The notes: generated by a model from the sequence alone, not told the origin. A stretch of DNA of 52,901 nucleotides from Bacillus sp. AFS073361 (GCF_002567005.1 NZ_NUZU01000218.1:1-52901); one strand, 5' to 3'. Positions 1 through 8,038 are shown, counted from the first letter of the stretch. Numbers and translations: made by a program.

Positions 1-176
1 CTTTTGTCTACAATCTGAGATTAATTGAAGATTAATCTTTTTGTGATTGTTTAGCTCCGCACCTGTTTTGAATGTTTTAAATTTGCTAAAATTTATATAA
101 TCATTTTTTAGAAAAAATTTTGAGATAAATCTACATCCCCCAGGTTTATCCTATTTTGAAAGGAGATAGGCAAAAA

Positions 177-194
177 ATGAACAGTCCGATCTAA
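177..194 (+). CDS. Putative 5-residue leader peptide (MNSPI)
   Basis: A strong ribosome binding site (AAAGGAG, 160-166) precedes ATG AAC AGT CCG ATC TAA. The peptide is too short to act as a protein. Its stop codon forms the base of a hairpin that covers the ribosome binding site of the following MFS gene, an arrangement seen in antibiotic-inducible translational attenuators. A TATAAT box lies at 96-101, with only a weak -35 match. Leader function is inferred. Confidence 0.45.
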   Translation: MNSPI

Positions 195-239
195 GTTCTC
201 CCGTAAACAATACTAAATTTGAAATATCGGGGGGATTTA
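192..239 (+). promoter_or_regulatory. Hairpin sequestering the MFS gene ribosome binding site (candidate attenuator)
   Basis: Bases 192-203 pair with 228-239 over 12 positions (nine Watson-Crick, three G-U) around a 24-nt loop. The 3' arm contains the whole GGGGGGA ribosome binding site of the exporter that starts at 242. The 5' arm begins at the stop codon of the leader ORF, so a ribosome stalled on the leader would open the stem. The pairing is read from the sequence; regulation is inferred. Confidence 0.5.
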
Positions 240-241
240 GA

Positions 242-1450
242 ATGAAATTGAATAAAAATTTTACTTTGTTACTGTTGGGTCATTCGCTTGCAAATATGGG
301 CGATGTCCTATATATCGTCAGTGTTATTAGTGTGATATTCAACTTAACAGATTCTGCAACAGTGTCATCATTCGTTCCATTTACGATTACTTCATCTATG
401 TTTGTTTCCAGCATGTTAACTCCTCTTTTAGTGGGAAAAGTGAATTTAAAATGGTTAATGGCTTGCTCACAAATTGGAAAGACGATTCTGCTTGTTATTT
501 TGGGTTTGATGATAGTAGGTGTTACATCATCTAATTATTATCTAATCTTCTTCATAATTGGATTGATTGCGCTTCTTGACGGTTGTGCAAATCCCATAAG
601 ACAAACATTAATTCCACACTATGTTAACAATGATGATTTAATAATAGCTAATGGAATTGCTGAAACAGTTACTCAAATCATCCAAGCAGTAATGTGGTTC
701 GTAGGAAGTCTGTTTTTAATAATATTAAGTCCGCAACAACTCATTTGGCTCGTTGGATGTTTGTTCGTAATTTCAAGTGTTTTGCTAAGTTTATTAGAAA
801 CTGTTAGTCATACCTCATCGGAGCAAAAAGGGAAATTAGAACAACTCAAAGAGGGCTGGAAAACATTATTAAATACACCTGTATTGAAAAGAATTGCTTT
901 GATAGACACGTTAGAAACCATTGCAGGGACGGTATGGATTGCGGCGATTTTATATGTTTTCGTTAACGATGCTTTACACGTTGATGAAAAGTGGTGGGGG
1001 TTTGTCAATGGTGCTTTCTTTCTAGGCTTAATCATAGGAAGCATTTATTGTATTAAATATCCTAGTTTTGTGGAAAAGAACCTGGGTACTTTAATTTTTG
1101 TTGGATCATTCACTGGTTTCATAGTCACCATATTTTTTAGTCTAAATAGTAATCCGCTCATGGCCTTATGTCTATCGCTCTTTATGGGGCTATTTGGACA
1201 AATCAAATACATTCCTCAACAAACGGTTATACAAACTAGTGTAACCAAAGAGCAGTTGTCTACTGTATATACCTCATTAAGTGCGATTGGAACGGGGATA
1301 TTTGGGGCTGGCTCTTTGGTAATGGGGATATTAGCAGACTTGTTAGGGGTAAGAATGGTATTCGTATTATCAGGGGCAATACTAGCTTTGGTAAGTATAA
1401 TTGTTTATAAGAATAAACAACTGTTTATTAGAAAGGTATTTCAAAAATAA
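242..1450 (+). CDS. MFS family efflux transporter
   Basis: A 402-residue, strongly hydrophobic protein with about 12 predicted membrane helices, no signal peptide, and a basic C-terminus ending in KNKQLFIRKVFQK. The sequence resembles the macrolide/multidrug branch of the major facilitator superfamily: the first helix begins LLLLGHSLANMGDVLYI, followed by a long central loop near residue 200. These proteins normally exchange protons for drugs across the cytoplasmic membrane; the substrate cannot be read here. The gene stands alone, starts at an ATG 7 nt after a GGGGGGA site, and is preceded by a short leader ORF and a hairpin that could block its translation. A resistance role is therefore plausible but unproven. 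Confidence 0.85.
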   Translation: MKLNKNFTLLLLGHSLANMGDVLYIVSVISVIFNLTDSATVSSFVPFTITSSMFVSSMLTPLLVGKVNLKWLMACSQIGKTILLVILGLMIVGVTSSNYYLIFFIIGLIALLDGCANPIRQTLIPHYVNNDDLIIANGIAETVTQIIQAVMWFVGSLFLIILSPQQLIWLVGCLFVISSVLLSLLETVSHTSSEQKGKLEQLKEGWKTLLNTPVLKRIALIDTLETIAGTVWIAAILYVFVNDALHVDEKWWGFVNGAFFLGLIIGSIYCIKYPSFVEKNLGTLIFVGSFTGFIVTIFFSLNSNPLMALCLSLFMGLFGQIKYIPQQTVIQTSVTKEQLSTVYTSLSAIGTGIFGAGSLVMGILADLLGVRMVFVLSGAILALVSIIVYKNKQLFIRKVFQK

Positions 1451-1456
1451 CATTAT

Positions 1457-1491
1457 GAAGGAAGGATTTTAATTAACAAAATCCTTCCTTC
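1457..1491. repeat. 14-bp perfect inverted repeat after the MFS gene
   Basis: GAAGGAAGGATTTT (1457-1470) and its exact complement (1478-1491) flank a 7-nt loop. There is no T run immediately after it, so it is more likely an mRNA 3' stabilising stem or part of a two-step terminator with the hairpin 23 nt downstream. Confidence 0.6.
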
Positions 1492-1513
1492 AAAAATGCG
1501 AATCAATAGAGAG

Positions 1514-1549
1514 AAAAAACTAACTGGAGAATTTTCTGGTTAGTTTTTT
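1514..1549. terminator. Bidirectional intrinsic terminator
   Basis: AAAAAACTAAC (1514-1524) pairs with GTTAGTTTTTT (1539-1549), giving A- and T-tracts on both sides. It closes the MFS transcript. Confidence 0.8.
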
Positions 1550-1646
1550 GTCGTTAAAAAATAAAAGTAAAAAGATACATTGGGAATGAAAACTAAGTGC
1601 AGGGGCAAAGTAAAAGAGTTTCATAAAATCAATTTAGGTGATATAA

Positions 1647-1884
1647 ATGCCTTTCAAGTTCTGGAGAACAGGATATTACTATTAGTTACTATAAAAGTAT
1701 GGTGGATCCAAAGAAAATAAATAACCTTCTTCTTCCCGCAATTCATGAAAATATGGAGAAGATTAGTGGAATGAATGATATAAAAAAGTTTATTCCATTT
1801 GAGGATCGCTTAGTTACAACTAATCCATTAGATGTGGAAGAAAAACTAATTAACCGGTGTAGGCTTGTTGAATTTTCAAAGTAA
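1647..1884 (+). pseudogene. Remnant of a GerA-family germinant receptor A subunit, N-terminal domain
   Basis: An ATG at 1647, behind TTAGGTG, starts MPFKFWRTGYYY and then stops. The neighbouring frame continues without interruption as a GerXA-like N-terminal domain, including the stretches DITISYYKSMVDPKK and KKFIPFEDRLVTTNP, to a stop at 1884. Only about 80 of the usual roughly 500 residues survive: the membrane part is missing and the remnant runs straight into gerXB sequence. This indicates a frameshift plus a large internal deletion. Assignment to GerXA rests on the N-terminal pattern and on the adjacent GerXB, so it is moderately secure. Confidence 0.55.
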
Positions 1885-2893
1885 AATAATAAAGGGAGCA
1901 GAACAAGACGCATGGATTTCAGTTTTATTAGTCGGAATCAGTATTCATCTCATTATTTGGTTACTGTATTTCCTATTAAAGAAATCAAATAATGGGGATA
2001 TTATGTCTTTACATCAACAAATATTTGGGAGATGGCTAGGAAACATATTAAATATTTTCTTTTATGGATATATGCTTTTAATTGTTGCATCTATCATTAG
2101 GTCCTATTTATCAGTGCTGATTACTTGGGTTTTTCCTAATACCCCTATCTGGTTTTTATCACTTACTATGATTTTTGTGATTTCATATTTAGTTGTTGGG
2201 GGCTTTAGGGTTATTACCGGTATTTGTTTTTGGGGGATGCTAATCCCTTCGCTCCTTCTGTTAACGGTATATTTTCCACTCCAATATGCTTACTGGACGA
2301 ATTTATTACCCGTTTTTAATCACAGTTTAAGTGACTATTTGGTATCAGCAAAAGAAAGTATTTTTATGTACTCAGGACCAGAATTTTTACTTATTTATTT
2401 TCCTTTTATTAAAAATAATCAAAATTCCCAAAAATGGGCTCACATTTCACAAATGTATACAACTATTTTATATTTAGTGGTTACCATCATCTCCTTTGTT
2501 TATTTTAGTCATGGGCAGCTTGAACATGTTACTTGGCCAACCCTCATGATGTCAAAAATTATCCGCTTTCCATTTATCGAAAGATTTGAATATATCTTTA
2601 TTTTTTTATGGCTATGAGTAATCCTTCCCCCTTGTTGTATGGCATTGTGGGGGGCGATTCGAGTTTTGAAAGAATCGTTTAAATTTAAACCAAGATTTTC
2701 ATTATGGATATCCATTATTATCGTTCATTTCATGGTGATTAATGTCAAAAGTAAAGTAGATGTTGAGGAAGTAGGGACTGTTATGAACATAGTCACCACT
2801 AGCTTTCTGTATATTTATTTACCCATATTGTTTGTGTTTTATCTCATCTTACAAACCTTTAAAAAAGCAAAGAGTAAAACCCAACAACAGTGA
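1865..2893 (+). pseudogene. Broken GerAB-family spore germination permease (gerXB')
   Basis: The frame encodes a spore germination permease of the GerAB/APC type, starting inside the segment KGAEQDAWISVLL that normally follows the first helix. The first helix is therefore missing. An in-frame TGA at 2615-2617 follows FIFLWL; the same frame then resumes with VILPPCCMALWGAIRVLKES and runs to 2893 as the last helices. One nonsense mutation thus adds to the 5' deletion. An intact homologue lies at 42046-43146 (shared LWISIII/ERFE-type features). The third operon gene, gerXC, is absent here. The protein would have sat in the inner spore membrane. Confidence 0.8.
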
Positions 2894-2896
2894 AAG

Positions 2897-2932
2897 ACCT
2901 ACCTAAAAGGACAAAGGGTAGGTAACTTTTTT
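2897..2932 (+). terminator. Intrinsic terminator after gerXB'
   Basis: ACCTACCT (2897-2904) pairs with GGGTAGGT (2916-2923), and a T run follows at 2927-2932. The roughly 210 nt between it and the next gene hold no ORF or structure that I recognise. Confidence 0.75.
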
Positions 2933-3146
2933 GTCTATAAACATAGCATTTAGGACTGATTTTCGATAAAATAAACATTGCTGATTTTCACAATAGTTTT
3001 TCATAAATCATCAATGTGAAAATGTCCTTGTGTTTGATAATAAGTTATTAATCATGATATAAGTTTATAAGAAATGGACTTTTGGCTTTATATTTTTTGA
3101 CCGAGTGTTTGAAGTTGATCCATAGTGAGAGGAATTGAGTTTTGAA

Positions 3147-4118
3147 ATGATAGATAATTTTTGGCGTGATTTACCACGGCCATTTTTTGTACTTGCCCCA
3201 ATGGAAGATGTGACAGATCTTGTTTTTCGTCACGTCGTAAGTGAAGCCGGCCGACCGGATGTGTTTTTCACAGAGTTTACTAACTCGGATAGCTATTGTC
3301 ATCCAGAGGGCATGAAAAGTGTGCGTGGCCGTTTAACTTTTACAGAAGATGAACAGCCAATTGTAGCTCATATTTGGGGGGATAATCCCGAATATTTCCG
3401 TCAAATGAGTATTGGTATGGCAGAGCTAGGATTTAAAGGCATCGATATTAATATGGGCTGCCCAGTACCGAATGTGGCATCGAGGGGGAAAGGCAGTGGT
3501 CTTATTCTGCGCCCAGACGTTGCGGCAGAACTTATTCAAGCAGCAAAAGCGGGCGGGCTGCCTGTCAGCGTGAAAACTCGACTTGGCGATAAGGATGTCA
3601 ATGAGTGGGAGGAGTGGCTAACGCATATTTTAAATCAGGATATTGCGAACCTTTCGATTCATTTGCGGACAAGAAAGGAAATGAGCCAAGTAGATGCCCA
3701 TTGGGAGCTAATTCCGGAAATCAAAAAATTACGTGACCGTGTCGCACCCAATACGCTACTAACAATCAATGGAGACATTCCTGACCGTCAAATTGGCCTG
3801 CAGCTTGCTGAACAATATGGTATTGATGGCGTGATGATCGGACGAGGTATTTTTAAAAATCCATTTGCTTTTGAAAAAGAGCCTAGAGAGCATAGCAGTA
3901 AAGAATACCTAGATCTATTAAGGCTACAGCTTGATCTTCAAGATCAATATGCGGAAGTACTGCCACGTTCCATTACAGGGCTTCATCGTTTTTTCAAAAT
4001 TTATGTTAAAGGGTTCCCTGGAGCTGCTGAATTAAGAAATCAATTGATGAACACGAAATCAACAGATGAAGTGCGTGCATTGCTTGATAACTTTGGAAAA
4101 GGGACGGGAATATTCTAA
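3147..4118 (+). CDS. tRNA-dihydrouridine synthase
   Basis: A flavoenzyme that reduces specific uridines in tRNA to dihydrouridine with NAD(P)H. The 323-residue TIM barrel shows the Dus signature: FFVLAPMEDVTD near the N-terminus, INMGCPVPNVASRGKGSGLI with the catalytic Cys of the GCP motif, VKTRLG, the histidine in SIHLRTR, and the FMN phosphate loop GVMIGRGIFKNP. Family members from related bacilli start at the equivalent of MIDNFW, which supports ATG 3147. A TTG at 3135 is also in frame, but only 2 nt from the GTGAGAGG site. Single gene with its own terminator. Confidence 0.93.
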   Translation: MIDNFWRDLPRPFFVLAPMEDVTDLVFRHVVSEAGRPDVFFTEFTNSDSYCHPEGMKSVRGRLTFTEDEQPIVAHIWGDNPEYFRQMSIGMAELGFKGIDINMGCPVPNVASRGKGSGLILRPDVAAELIQAAKAGGLPVSVKTRLGDKDVNEWEEWLTHILNQDIANLSIHLRTRKEMSQVDAHWELIPEIKKLRDRVAPNTLLTINGDIPDRQIGLQLAEQYGIDGVMIGRGIFKNPFAFEKEPREHSSKEYLDLLRLQLDLQDQYAEVLPRSITGLHRFFKIYVKGFPGAAELRNQLMNTKSTDEVRALLDNFGKGTGIF

Positions 4119-4125
4119 CTAATCT

Positions 4126-4149
4126 GGCTGCGATGTTGCAGCCTTTTTC
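4126..4149 (+). terminator. Intrinsic terminator after dus
   Basis: GGCTGC (4126-4131) and GCAGCC (4138-4143) surround a 6-nt loop, with TTTTTC following. Confidence 0.85.
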
Positions 4150-4263
4150 TTATTTGACTAAAGAGATCTGTAAGAATGGTAAAACTTTAGACTAGATTGA
4201 CTGAAAAATGAATGTGTGATAAGTTTTACATTATAACTGACGACCGTTCGGAAGGTGGTATTT

Positions 4264-4845
4264 ATGACTTTTAATCAAATTAAGAATGTTGCACTGAATC
4301 ATTTTACGAATAAGGGATATGAGGGAACATCGATGGCACATATCGCTGATGATGTAGGAATCAAAAAACAATCCATCTACACTCATTTCAAAGGGAAAGA
4401 AGAACTTTTTTTACAGGTTTACCGTGATGTTTTTGATGCCGAATTAAAATTCGTTATTAATTATATAGACAGTAACAAAACACAACCGATTGAGGAATTC
4501 TTATATAATTTTCTTTTGCTATATAAAGAAAGATATGAGAAGAACAACATAACAAAATTTTGGCTTCGAATCTCTTTCTTTCCACCTGCTCATCTTTATG
4601 AACAGGTTATAGATTCTGTTTATGAGTATCTGGATAAGGTAGAAAAACATCTCCTTTTGGTCGTTGAGAAAGCTATGTTGGAGGGAGAAATTAGCTCAAC
4701 CATTGACTCACAACGAGCTACTTCTGCATTTTTAGGAGTGTTAGATGGAATATTTGTTGAAATGTTATATGGAGGTTCCGAACGATTAATGAAGAGATTG
4801 GATGCCTCTTGGTATCTTTATTGGCGTGGACTTTCGAAGGAATAA
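4264..4845 (+). CDS. TetR/AcrR family transcriptional regulator
   Basis: A 193-residue protein. The first 50 residues form a TetR helix-turn-helix, with the typical GYEGTSMAHIADDVGIKKQ followed by IYTHFKGKEELF. The remainder is an all-helical ligand-binding domain. It very probably represses the two SMR pump genes that follow 24 nt downstream. ATG 4264 is chosen because AAGGTGG (4252-4258) lies 5 nt upstream; a GTG at 4255 would fall inside that site. A short near-palindrome, CCGTTCGG (4244-4251), next to the ribosome binding site could be its operator (weak evidence). A TTGACT box lies at 4197-4202. Confidence 0.88.
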   Translation: MTFNQIKNVALNHFTNKGYEGTSMAHIADDVGIKKQSIYTHFKGKEELFLQVYRDVFDAELKFVINYIDSNKTQPIEEFLYNFLLLYKERYEKNNITKFWLRISFFPPAHLYEQVIDSVYEYLDKVEKHLLLVVEKAMLEGEISSTIDSQRATSAFLGVLDGIFVEMLYGGSERLMKRLDASWYLYWRGLSKE

Positions 4846-4869
4846 GGATATTTTTTGGGGGAATAGGTT

Positions 4870-5211
4870 ATGAAACGAAACTGGGTATTTGTTGTATTGG
4901 CTGGTCTTATTGAGGTGTTATGGGCATTAGGATTAAAGCATGCGAGTAATTGGCTTTCTTGGGTTGGTATTGCTCTCCTTATATATATTTCATTTGTGTT
5001 ATTAATAAAGGCAATAAAAAGTCTACCCGTTGCTACTGTTTACGCGGTCTTTACTGGAATTGGGACAGCTGGGACTGTTGTGGCGGAGATGTTGATATTC
5101 GGAGAGACCTTTAGTTGGACGAAAGTATTATTTATTTTCTTACTTCTGTCTGGTGTTGTAGGCTTAAAGCTTGTCACAACTGAATCTAGTAAGAAAGAAG
5201 GTGCAGTGTAA
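4870..5211 (+). CDS. SMR family efflux protein, YkkC-like subunit
   Basis: A 113-residue small multidrug resistance protein with four membrane helices. The proton/substrate-coupling glutamate is in GLIEVLWALGLKHA in helix 1, and helix 3 carries the family motif TVYAVFTGIGTAGTV. The WxxxLK pattern and overall sequence recall Bacillus YkkC, one half of a heterodimeric exporter (YkkCD exports guanidinium in B. subtilis). Its partner starts 1 nt after its stop codon. I find no ykkC guanidine riboswitch upstream; control is probably through the TetR gene that opens the operon. Substrate specificity remains unassigned. Confidence 0.88.
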   Translation: MKRNWVFVVLAGLIEVLWALGLKHASNWLSWVGIALLIYISFVLLIKAIKSLPVATVYAVFTGIGTAGTVVAEMLIFGETFSWTKVLFIFLLLSGVVGLKLVTTESSKKEGAV

Positions 5212-5212
5212 T

Positions 5213-5527
5213 ATGGCTTGGATGTATCTCATATTGGCAGGAGCTTTTGAGGTGGTTGGGGTTACAGGTATGAATAAAGTTGTTAAAGACAAAAACATAC
5301 AGTCCTATATGGTTCTGTTCATTGGATTTATTTTTAGTTTTAGTTTTCTAGGTTTAGCCATGAAAACCCTCCCCGCGGGAATTTCTTATGCCGTTTGGAC
5401 AGGGATCGGAACTGTAGGCGGGACAATTATTGGAATGCTTTTTTATGGAGAAGCAAAGGATTGGAGACGTATTTTATTTATAGCTCTAATATTAGTAGCA
5501 GTCATTGGATTGAAAATGACATCGTAG
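5213..5527 (+). CDS. SMR family efflux protein, YkkD-like subunit
   Basis: A 104-residue, four-helix SMR protein, the second subunit of the pair. Helix 1 carries the conserved glutamate in GAFEVVGVTGMNKV; helix 3 has SYAVWTGIGTVGGTIIG. The ATG lies one base after the upstream stop codon, behind AAGGTG, so the two genes are translationally coupled. Paired SMR genes normally assemble as obligate antiparallel heterodimers in the cytoplasmic membrane. A longer frame starting at 5171 would overlap the first SMR gene and is not supported. Confidence 0.88.
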   Translation: MAWMYLILAGAFEVVGVTGMNKVVKDKNIQSYMVLFIGFIFSFSFLGLAMKTLPAGISYAVWTGIGTVGGTIIGMLFYGEAKDWRRILFIALILVAVIGLKMTS

Positions 5528-5586
5528 AATTTAGCAGTAGGTACCATTAGTTTATTGAACTCGAAGAACAAGATTAATTATGCAAC

Positions 5587-5613
5587 GGAGCTGTCATTGT
5601 AGCAGCTTTTTTT
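5587..5613 (+). terminator. Intrinsic terminator of the SMR operon
   Basis: AGCTG (5589-5593) pairs with CAGCT (5603-5607), extended by wobble pairs, and is followed by seven T residues. Confidence 0.65.
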
Positions 5614-5817
5614 GTTGGCTAATATATTGTAGCTGTGATGATGAAATAAAGTCTTAAATGTATAACCATATAATAAGTATAGAAAGTGAAAAGGCGTTTT
5701 CCACGTTGTTTTTATTTAATATCTCCAACTTTCTTCCTTTAAATAATAGGCTGTTTTCGGAATAATTTGTGTTTTTGGAACCGGTTTAATCATAAAAATC
5801 TAAAGAAGGAATTATCA

Positions 5818-5910
5818 TTCGGACATGAGTGCCTTTGGAATCACCAGAGCTGTCCGAAGACGACTGATGTTCGGACATGAGTGCCTTTGGATTCACCAGA
5901 GCTGTCCGAA
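5818..5910. repeat. Tandem pair of 41-bp hairpin-forming repeats
   Basis: Two copies (5818-5858 and 5870-5910, period 52 bp) differ at one base. Each copy starts TTCGGACA and ends TGTCCGAA, an 8-bp terminal stem, with an inner GTG/CAC pairing. They lie in a noncoding gap of about 460 bp between the SMR operon and the DUF192 gene. This looks like a dispersed REP-type intergenic repeat, though I cannot confirm other copies from one window. Confidence 0.8.
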
Positions 5911-5991
5911 TAGGCCATGAATCGAACACAGCAACAAAGTTTACGATAAGAGCCAAATAATAAAAGGGAAAAGACAAGGTGAGTGAATTTG

Positions 5992-6423
5992 TTGAAAAAT
6001 AGATTTAAATTAATCGATTTTCTTTTTCGTCAAGCGAAAAAAACAAGTCTTCACACAAAAATGATTACAGTATCTAGTGGAGAAAGGATAACCAATTTAA
6101 CCGTTCACGTTGCAGATACTCAAGAAAAAAGAGATAAGGGCTTAATGTTTGTTAGAAAACTACCCGAAAACGAGGGGATGCTATTTGTGTTTTCAGGAAA
6201 AACATATGGCGGTTTTTGGATGAAAAACACCTTAATTCCTTTATCTATTGCATTTCTTGATTCAGACGGGAAAATTCTAAAAATTTTAGATATGGTCCCT
6301 TGTAAACAGGATGAATGTCCTACTTATGATCCGGAACTTTTTTATCATTATGCAATCGAAGTTAATCTTGGATGGTTTGAAAAGTATCAAATCAAAGTAG
6401 GGGATTATGTAAACCTTGATTAA
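5992..6423 (+). CDS. DUF192 family protein
   Basis: About 143 residues. A basic N-terminal stretch of about 25 residues precedes a DUF192 domain: TVHVADTQEKRDKGLMFV, then LPENEGMLFVF, FWMKNTLIPLSIAFLD, ILDMVPC and YAIEVNLGWFEKYQIKVGD. The fold is a small beta-barrel-like domain of unknown biochemical role, found across bacteria and often exported. TTG 5992 is preferred because AAGGTGAG (5976-5983) lies 8 nt upstream; a GTG at 5983 falls inside that site and TTG 5989 is an alternative. Single gene with its own terminator. Confidence 0.88.
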   Translation: MKNRFKLIDFLFRQAKKTSLHTKMITVSSGERITNLTVHVADTQEKRDKGLMFVRKLPENEGMLFVFSGKTYGGFWMKNTLIPLSIAFLDSDGKILKILDMVPCKQDECPTYDPELFYHYAIEVNLGWFEKYQIKVGDYVNLD

Positions 6424-6465
6424 ATCACCACACCTCTATGAGTTCTTAGACGTGTGGTGATTTTT
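6422..6465. terminator. Bidirectional terminator between converging genes
   Basis: AAATCACCACAC (6422-6433) pairs with GTGTGGTGATTT (6452-6463), with T and A tracts on both sides. It serves the DUF192 gene and the facing gene at 6485. Confidence 0.9.
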
Positions 6466-6484
6466 ATGCCCATTTTGGTTTCCC

Positions 6485-6958
6485 TTATCTATTCTTCTCC
6501 CTCAATAAGGCTGCGTAGCTTGCCGCCTTATCGGGTGGAGCAGTGAGGGATTTCTCATAACCTTTTTGGAAGCTTTTTTCGTACGCCCTTACAAACCTTT
6601 GTCCTAGTTTCCGCTGGGCGGCCTGTACCGCATCCATTTCCGGATGAGCATGAAGGTAGTCGTAGAATTTCTCCCCAGACGAAAAAGAGAGGTATACCTG
6701 TCGGAGAAGTCCTATTTTTATGAGGGGCCGTGCTATTTCCATCTTGTTGTCAATGCTTAGTTTGGAGCGCGGCATCTGCTGCCAAGCACGGGAGATCCTG
6801 AAGTTGTGACGGTCTTCAAGCCCCGAACGGATTCCTTCATAATATCCTTCTTCCATCCCCATCTGGACGGGGTCCGGCGGAGGCATGCCGTCTGTTTGAA
6901 AATCTCCGGTGAAAAGAAGGCAGGCAAATAGGAAAAAGGCTATAAGTTTCCGTGTCAC
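6485..6958 (-). CDS. Secreted or surface protein of unknown function
   Basis: 157 residues. The N-terminus is a classical signal sequence (MTRKLIAFFLFACLLFTGDF) with a short basic start and hydrophobic core. The mature part is hydrophilic and helix-rich, with two related segments, EEGYYEGIRSGLED and YEKSFQKGYEKSL, both of the GY/YE...G type. A Cys in ACLLFTG does not form a proper lipobox, so I read it as secreted rather than lipid-anchored. The gene is noticeably more GC-rich than its neighbours, which may indicate a different origin. No family recognised. Confidence 0.65.
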   Translation of the reverse strand: MTRKLIAFFLFACLLFTGDFQTDGMPPPDPVQMGMEEGYYEGIRSGLEDRHNFRISRAWQQMPRSKLSIDNKMEIARPLIKIGLLRQVYLSFSSGEKFYDYLHAHPEMDAVQAAQRKLGQRFVRAYEKSFQKGYEKSLTAPPDKAASYAALLREKNR

Positions 6959-7042
6959 AGCTTTTTCCCCCTTTCTGGTTATTCTCTACTTTAGTTTAAC
7001 CAGGCATTACCATCCTATGTAGAAGGTAAGGAGTGGAATCAG

Positions 7043-7348
7043 ATGAATCTATTCTGGTTTCAGTTTAGTTTTTTTATTTTAGCTGCTGGGTTTTTGGGAA
7101 TATCCCCTTTTTTAGATTTATATTTCGACAATTTTCTGCATTCAAAGAAGTGTAAAAAAATTCATTAGAGATCAGAATTATAAAAAGTTTGTTGATTTTA
7201 TTGACTTTGCCAGTCATCACAGTTGCTAGAGATGATATCAATTTTGGTAAAGTTGTGAATTTGTCAAAAATTGTCCTTTTTTTTAGCTTTAATAACTTTC
7301 GCATTATTTGTAAAATATAAAAAAGTTAATAAACAATTGCAGGAATAA
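7043..7348 (+). pseudogene. Decayed small membrane protein gene with two homopolymer frameshifts
   Basis: ATG 7043, preceded by AAGGAGTGG, opens MNLFWFQFSFFILAAGFLGI and stops at 7166-7168. Shifting one base in a run of seven A (near 7155) and one base in a run of eight T (near 7280) recovers further membrane-like sequence: SLLILLTLPVITVA, then KIVLF(F)LALITFALFVKYKK, ending KKVNKQLQE at 7348. The reconstructed product would have three membrane helices and about 100 residues. Family not recognised. Both lesions are in homopolymers, so a base-calling error is possible. Confidence 0.4.
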
Positions 7349-7415
7349 CTAAATTTATTAGTAAAGTGGAATGAGAAGTTAAGATTATTAGAATGAAAAA
7401 AGGAGAAAGAACAAA

Positions 7416-7550
7416 ATGTACAAGTATACCATCTATGTAACACATCAAGGTAAAATTTATCAAACCAACGTAATAGCTACCAAAAACCAAACAGAAGAAG
7501 AAGTTTATCGTATAGCAAAAGAACAAGTTCTTAAACAATGGGAAAATTAA
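7416..7550 (+). CDS. BA3454 family stress response peptide
   Basis: A 44-residue protein, MYKYTIYVTHQGKIYQTNVI followed by a short helix ending AKEQVLKQWEN. Length, the YQTNV strand and the terminal QVxKQW match the small BA3454 stress-response family of Bacillus. A paralogue with the same ending (EEQVKKQWDV) lies at 13000-13134 behind the spx paralogue. The ribosome binding site is AAAGGAGAAAG. The CTGTAA-type operator seen near the second copy is not present here. Confidence 0.75.
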   Translation: MYKYTIYVTHQGKIYQTNVIATKNQTEEEVYRIAKEQVLKQWEN

Positions 7551-7656
7551 AGAATCCAGGGATTAAAAGGATTCGAATAGAACTACCATTTGTATATAGA
7601 TTTTGGATAGCTTCCATTACTTAAATATCGCGCTGCTAATAGTGGCTTTGAAAGAT

Positions 7657-7714
7657 TTTATGAAGAATACTAATTATTATAAGAGGAGTTGGTAGGTTTA
7701 TGAAGAATACTAAT
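7657..7714 (+). repeat. 18-bp direct duplication around a gene start
   Basis: TTTATGAAGAATACTAAT occurs at 7657-7674 and again at 7697-7714, with a 40-bp period. The second copy contains the ATG of the small ORF at 7700; the first is followed quickly by a stop. Probably a local slippage duplication. Confidence 0.7.
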
Positions 7715-7867
7715 AACCTTACTATGGAGGAATTGGAAAGACGTATTGCTCATTTTGAGGAACGTCTAATGGATTTTATTATTACCGAGGAACAAAGAGA
7801 GTTAATCAAAGAAAGTTTAAAAGAACTAAAGAATGCTAAAGAGCCCAAGGCTTCCTATACTTTTTAA
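7700..7867 (+). CDS. Small hypothetical protein
   Basis: 55 residues, beginning MKNTNNLTMEELERRIAHFE, strongly charged and predicted almost entirely alpha-helical (ITEEQRELIKESLKELKNAK). No membrane segment, no cysteine. An AAGAGGAG site at 7680-7687 is rather far (about 12 nt) from the ATG. It is followed by its own terminator. Family not recognised; it could be a small regulatory or sporulation-related peptide, but nothing shows that. Confidence 0.5.
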   Translation: MKNTNNLTMEELERRIAHFEERLMDFIITEEQRELIKESLKELKNAKEPKASYTF

Positions 7868-7915
7868 ATAATATAATACATATAAAAAGGACTTTACAAT
7901 GATCTTCAACAATCG

Positions 7916-7943
7916 GGCGCTTTTCCGGAAAGCGTCTTTTTTT
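7916..7943 (+). terminator. Intrinsic terminator
   Basis: GGCGCTTT (7916-7923) pairs with AAAGCGTC (7929-7936), followed by seven T. A similar GGGCGCTTTT terminator is found at 27575. Confidence 0.85.
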
Positions 7944-8038
7944 AATGAGTTTTAGGCTATTGATAAAATCTTATCTTTGATCTTTACTTTGGTTATACTC
8001 ATTGATAAGCAAAGTAAAGAAAAGGAGCTATTTTATCT

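Noticed and set aside
4119..4869. ykkC-type guanidine riboswitch before the SMR pair
   Set aside because: No ykkC aptamer core could be found upstream of the TetR gene or between it and the pumps.
5786..5977. 63-codon minus-strand frame across the tandem repeats
   Set aside because: It only translates the repeat DNA, lacks a ribosome binding site and has no protein-like composition.
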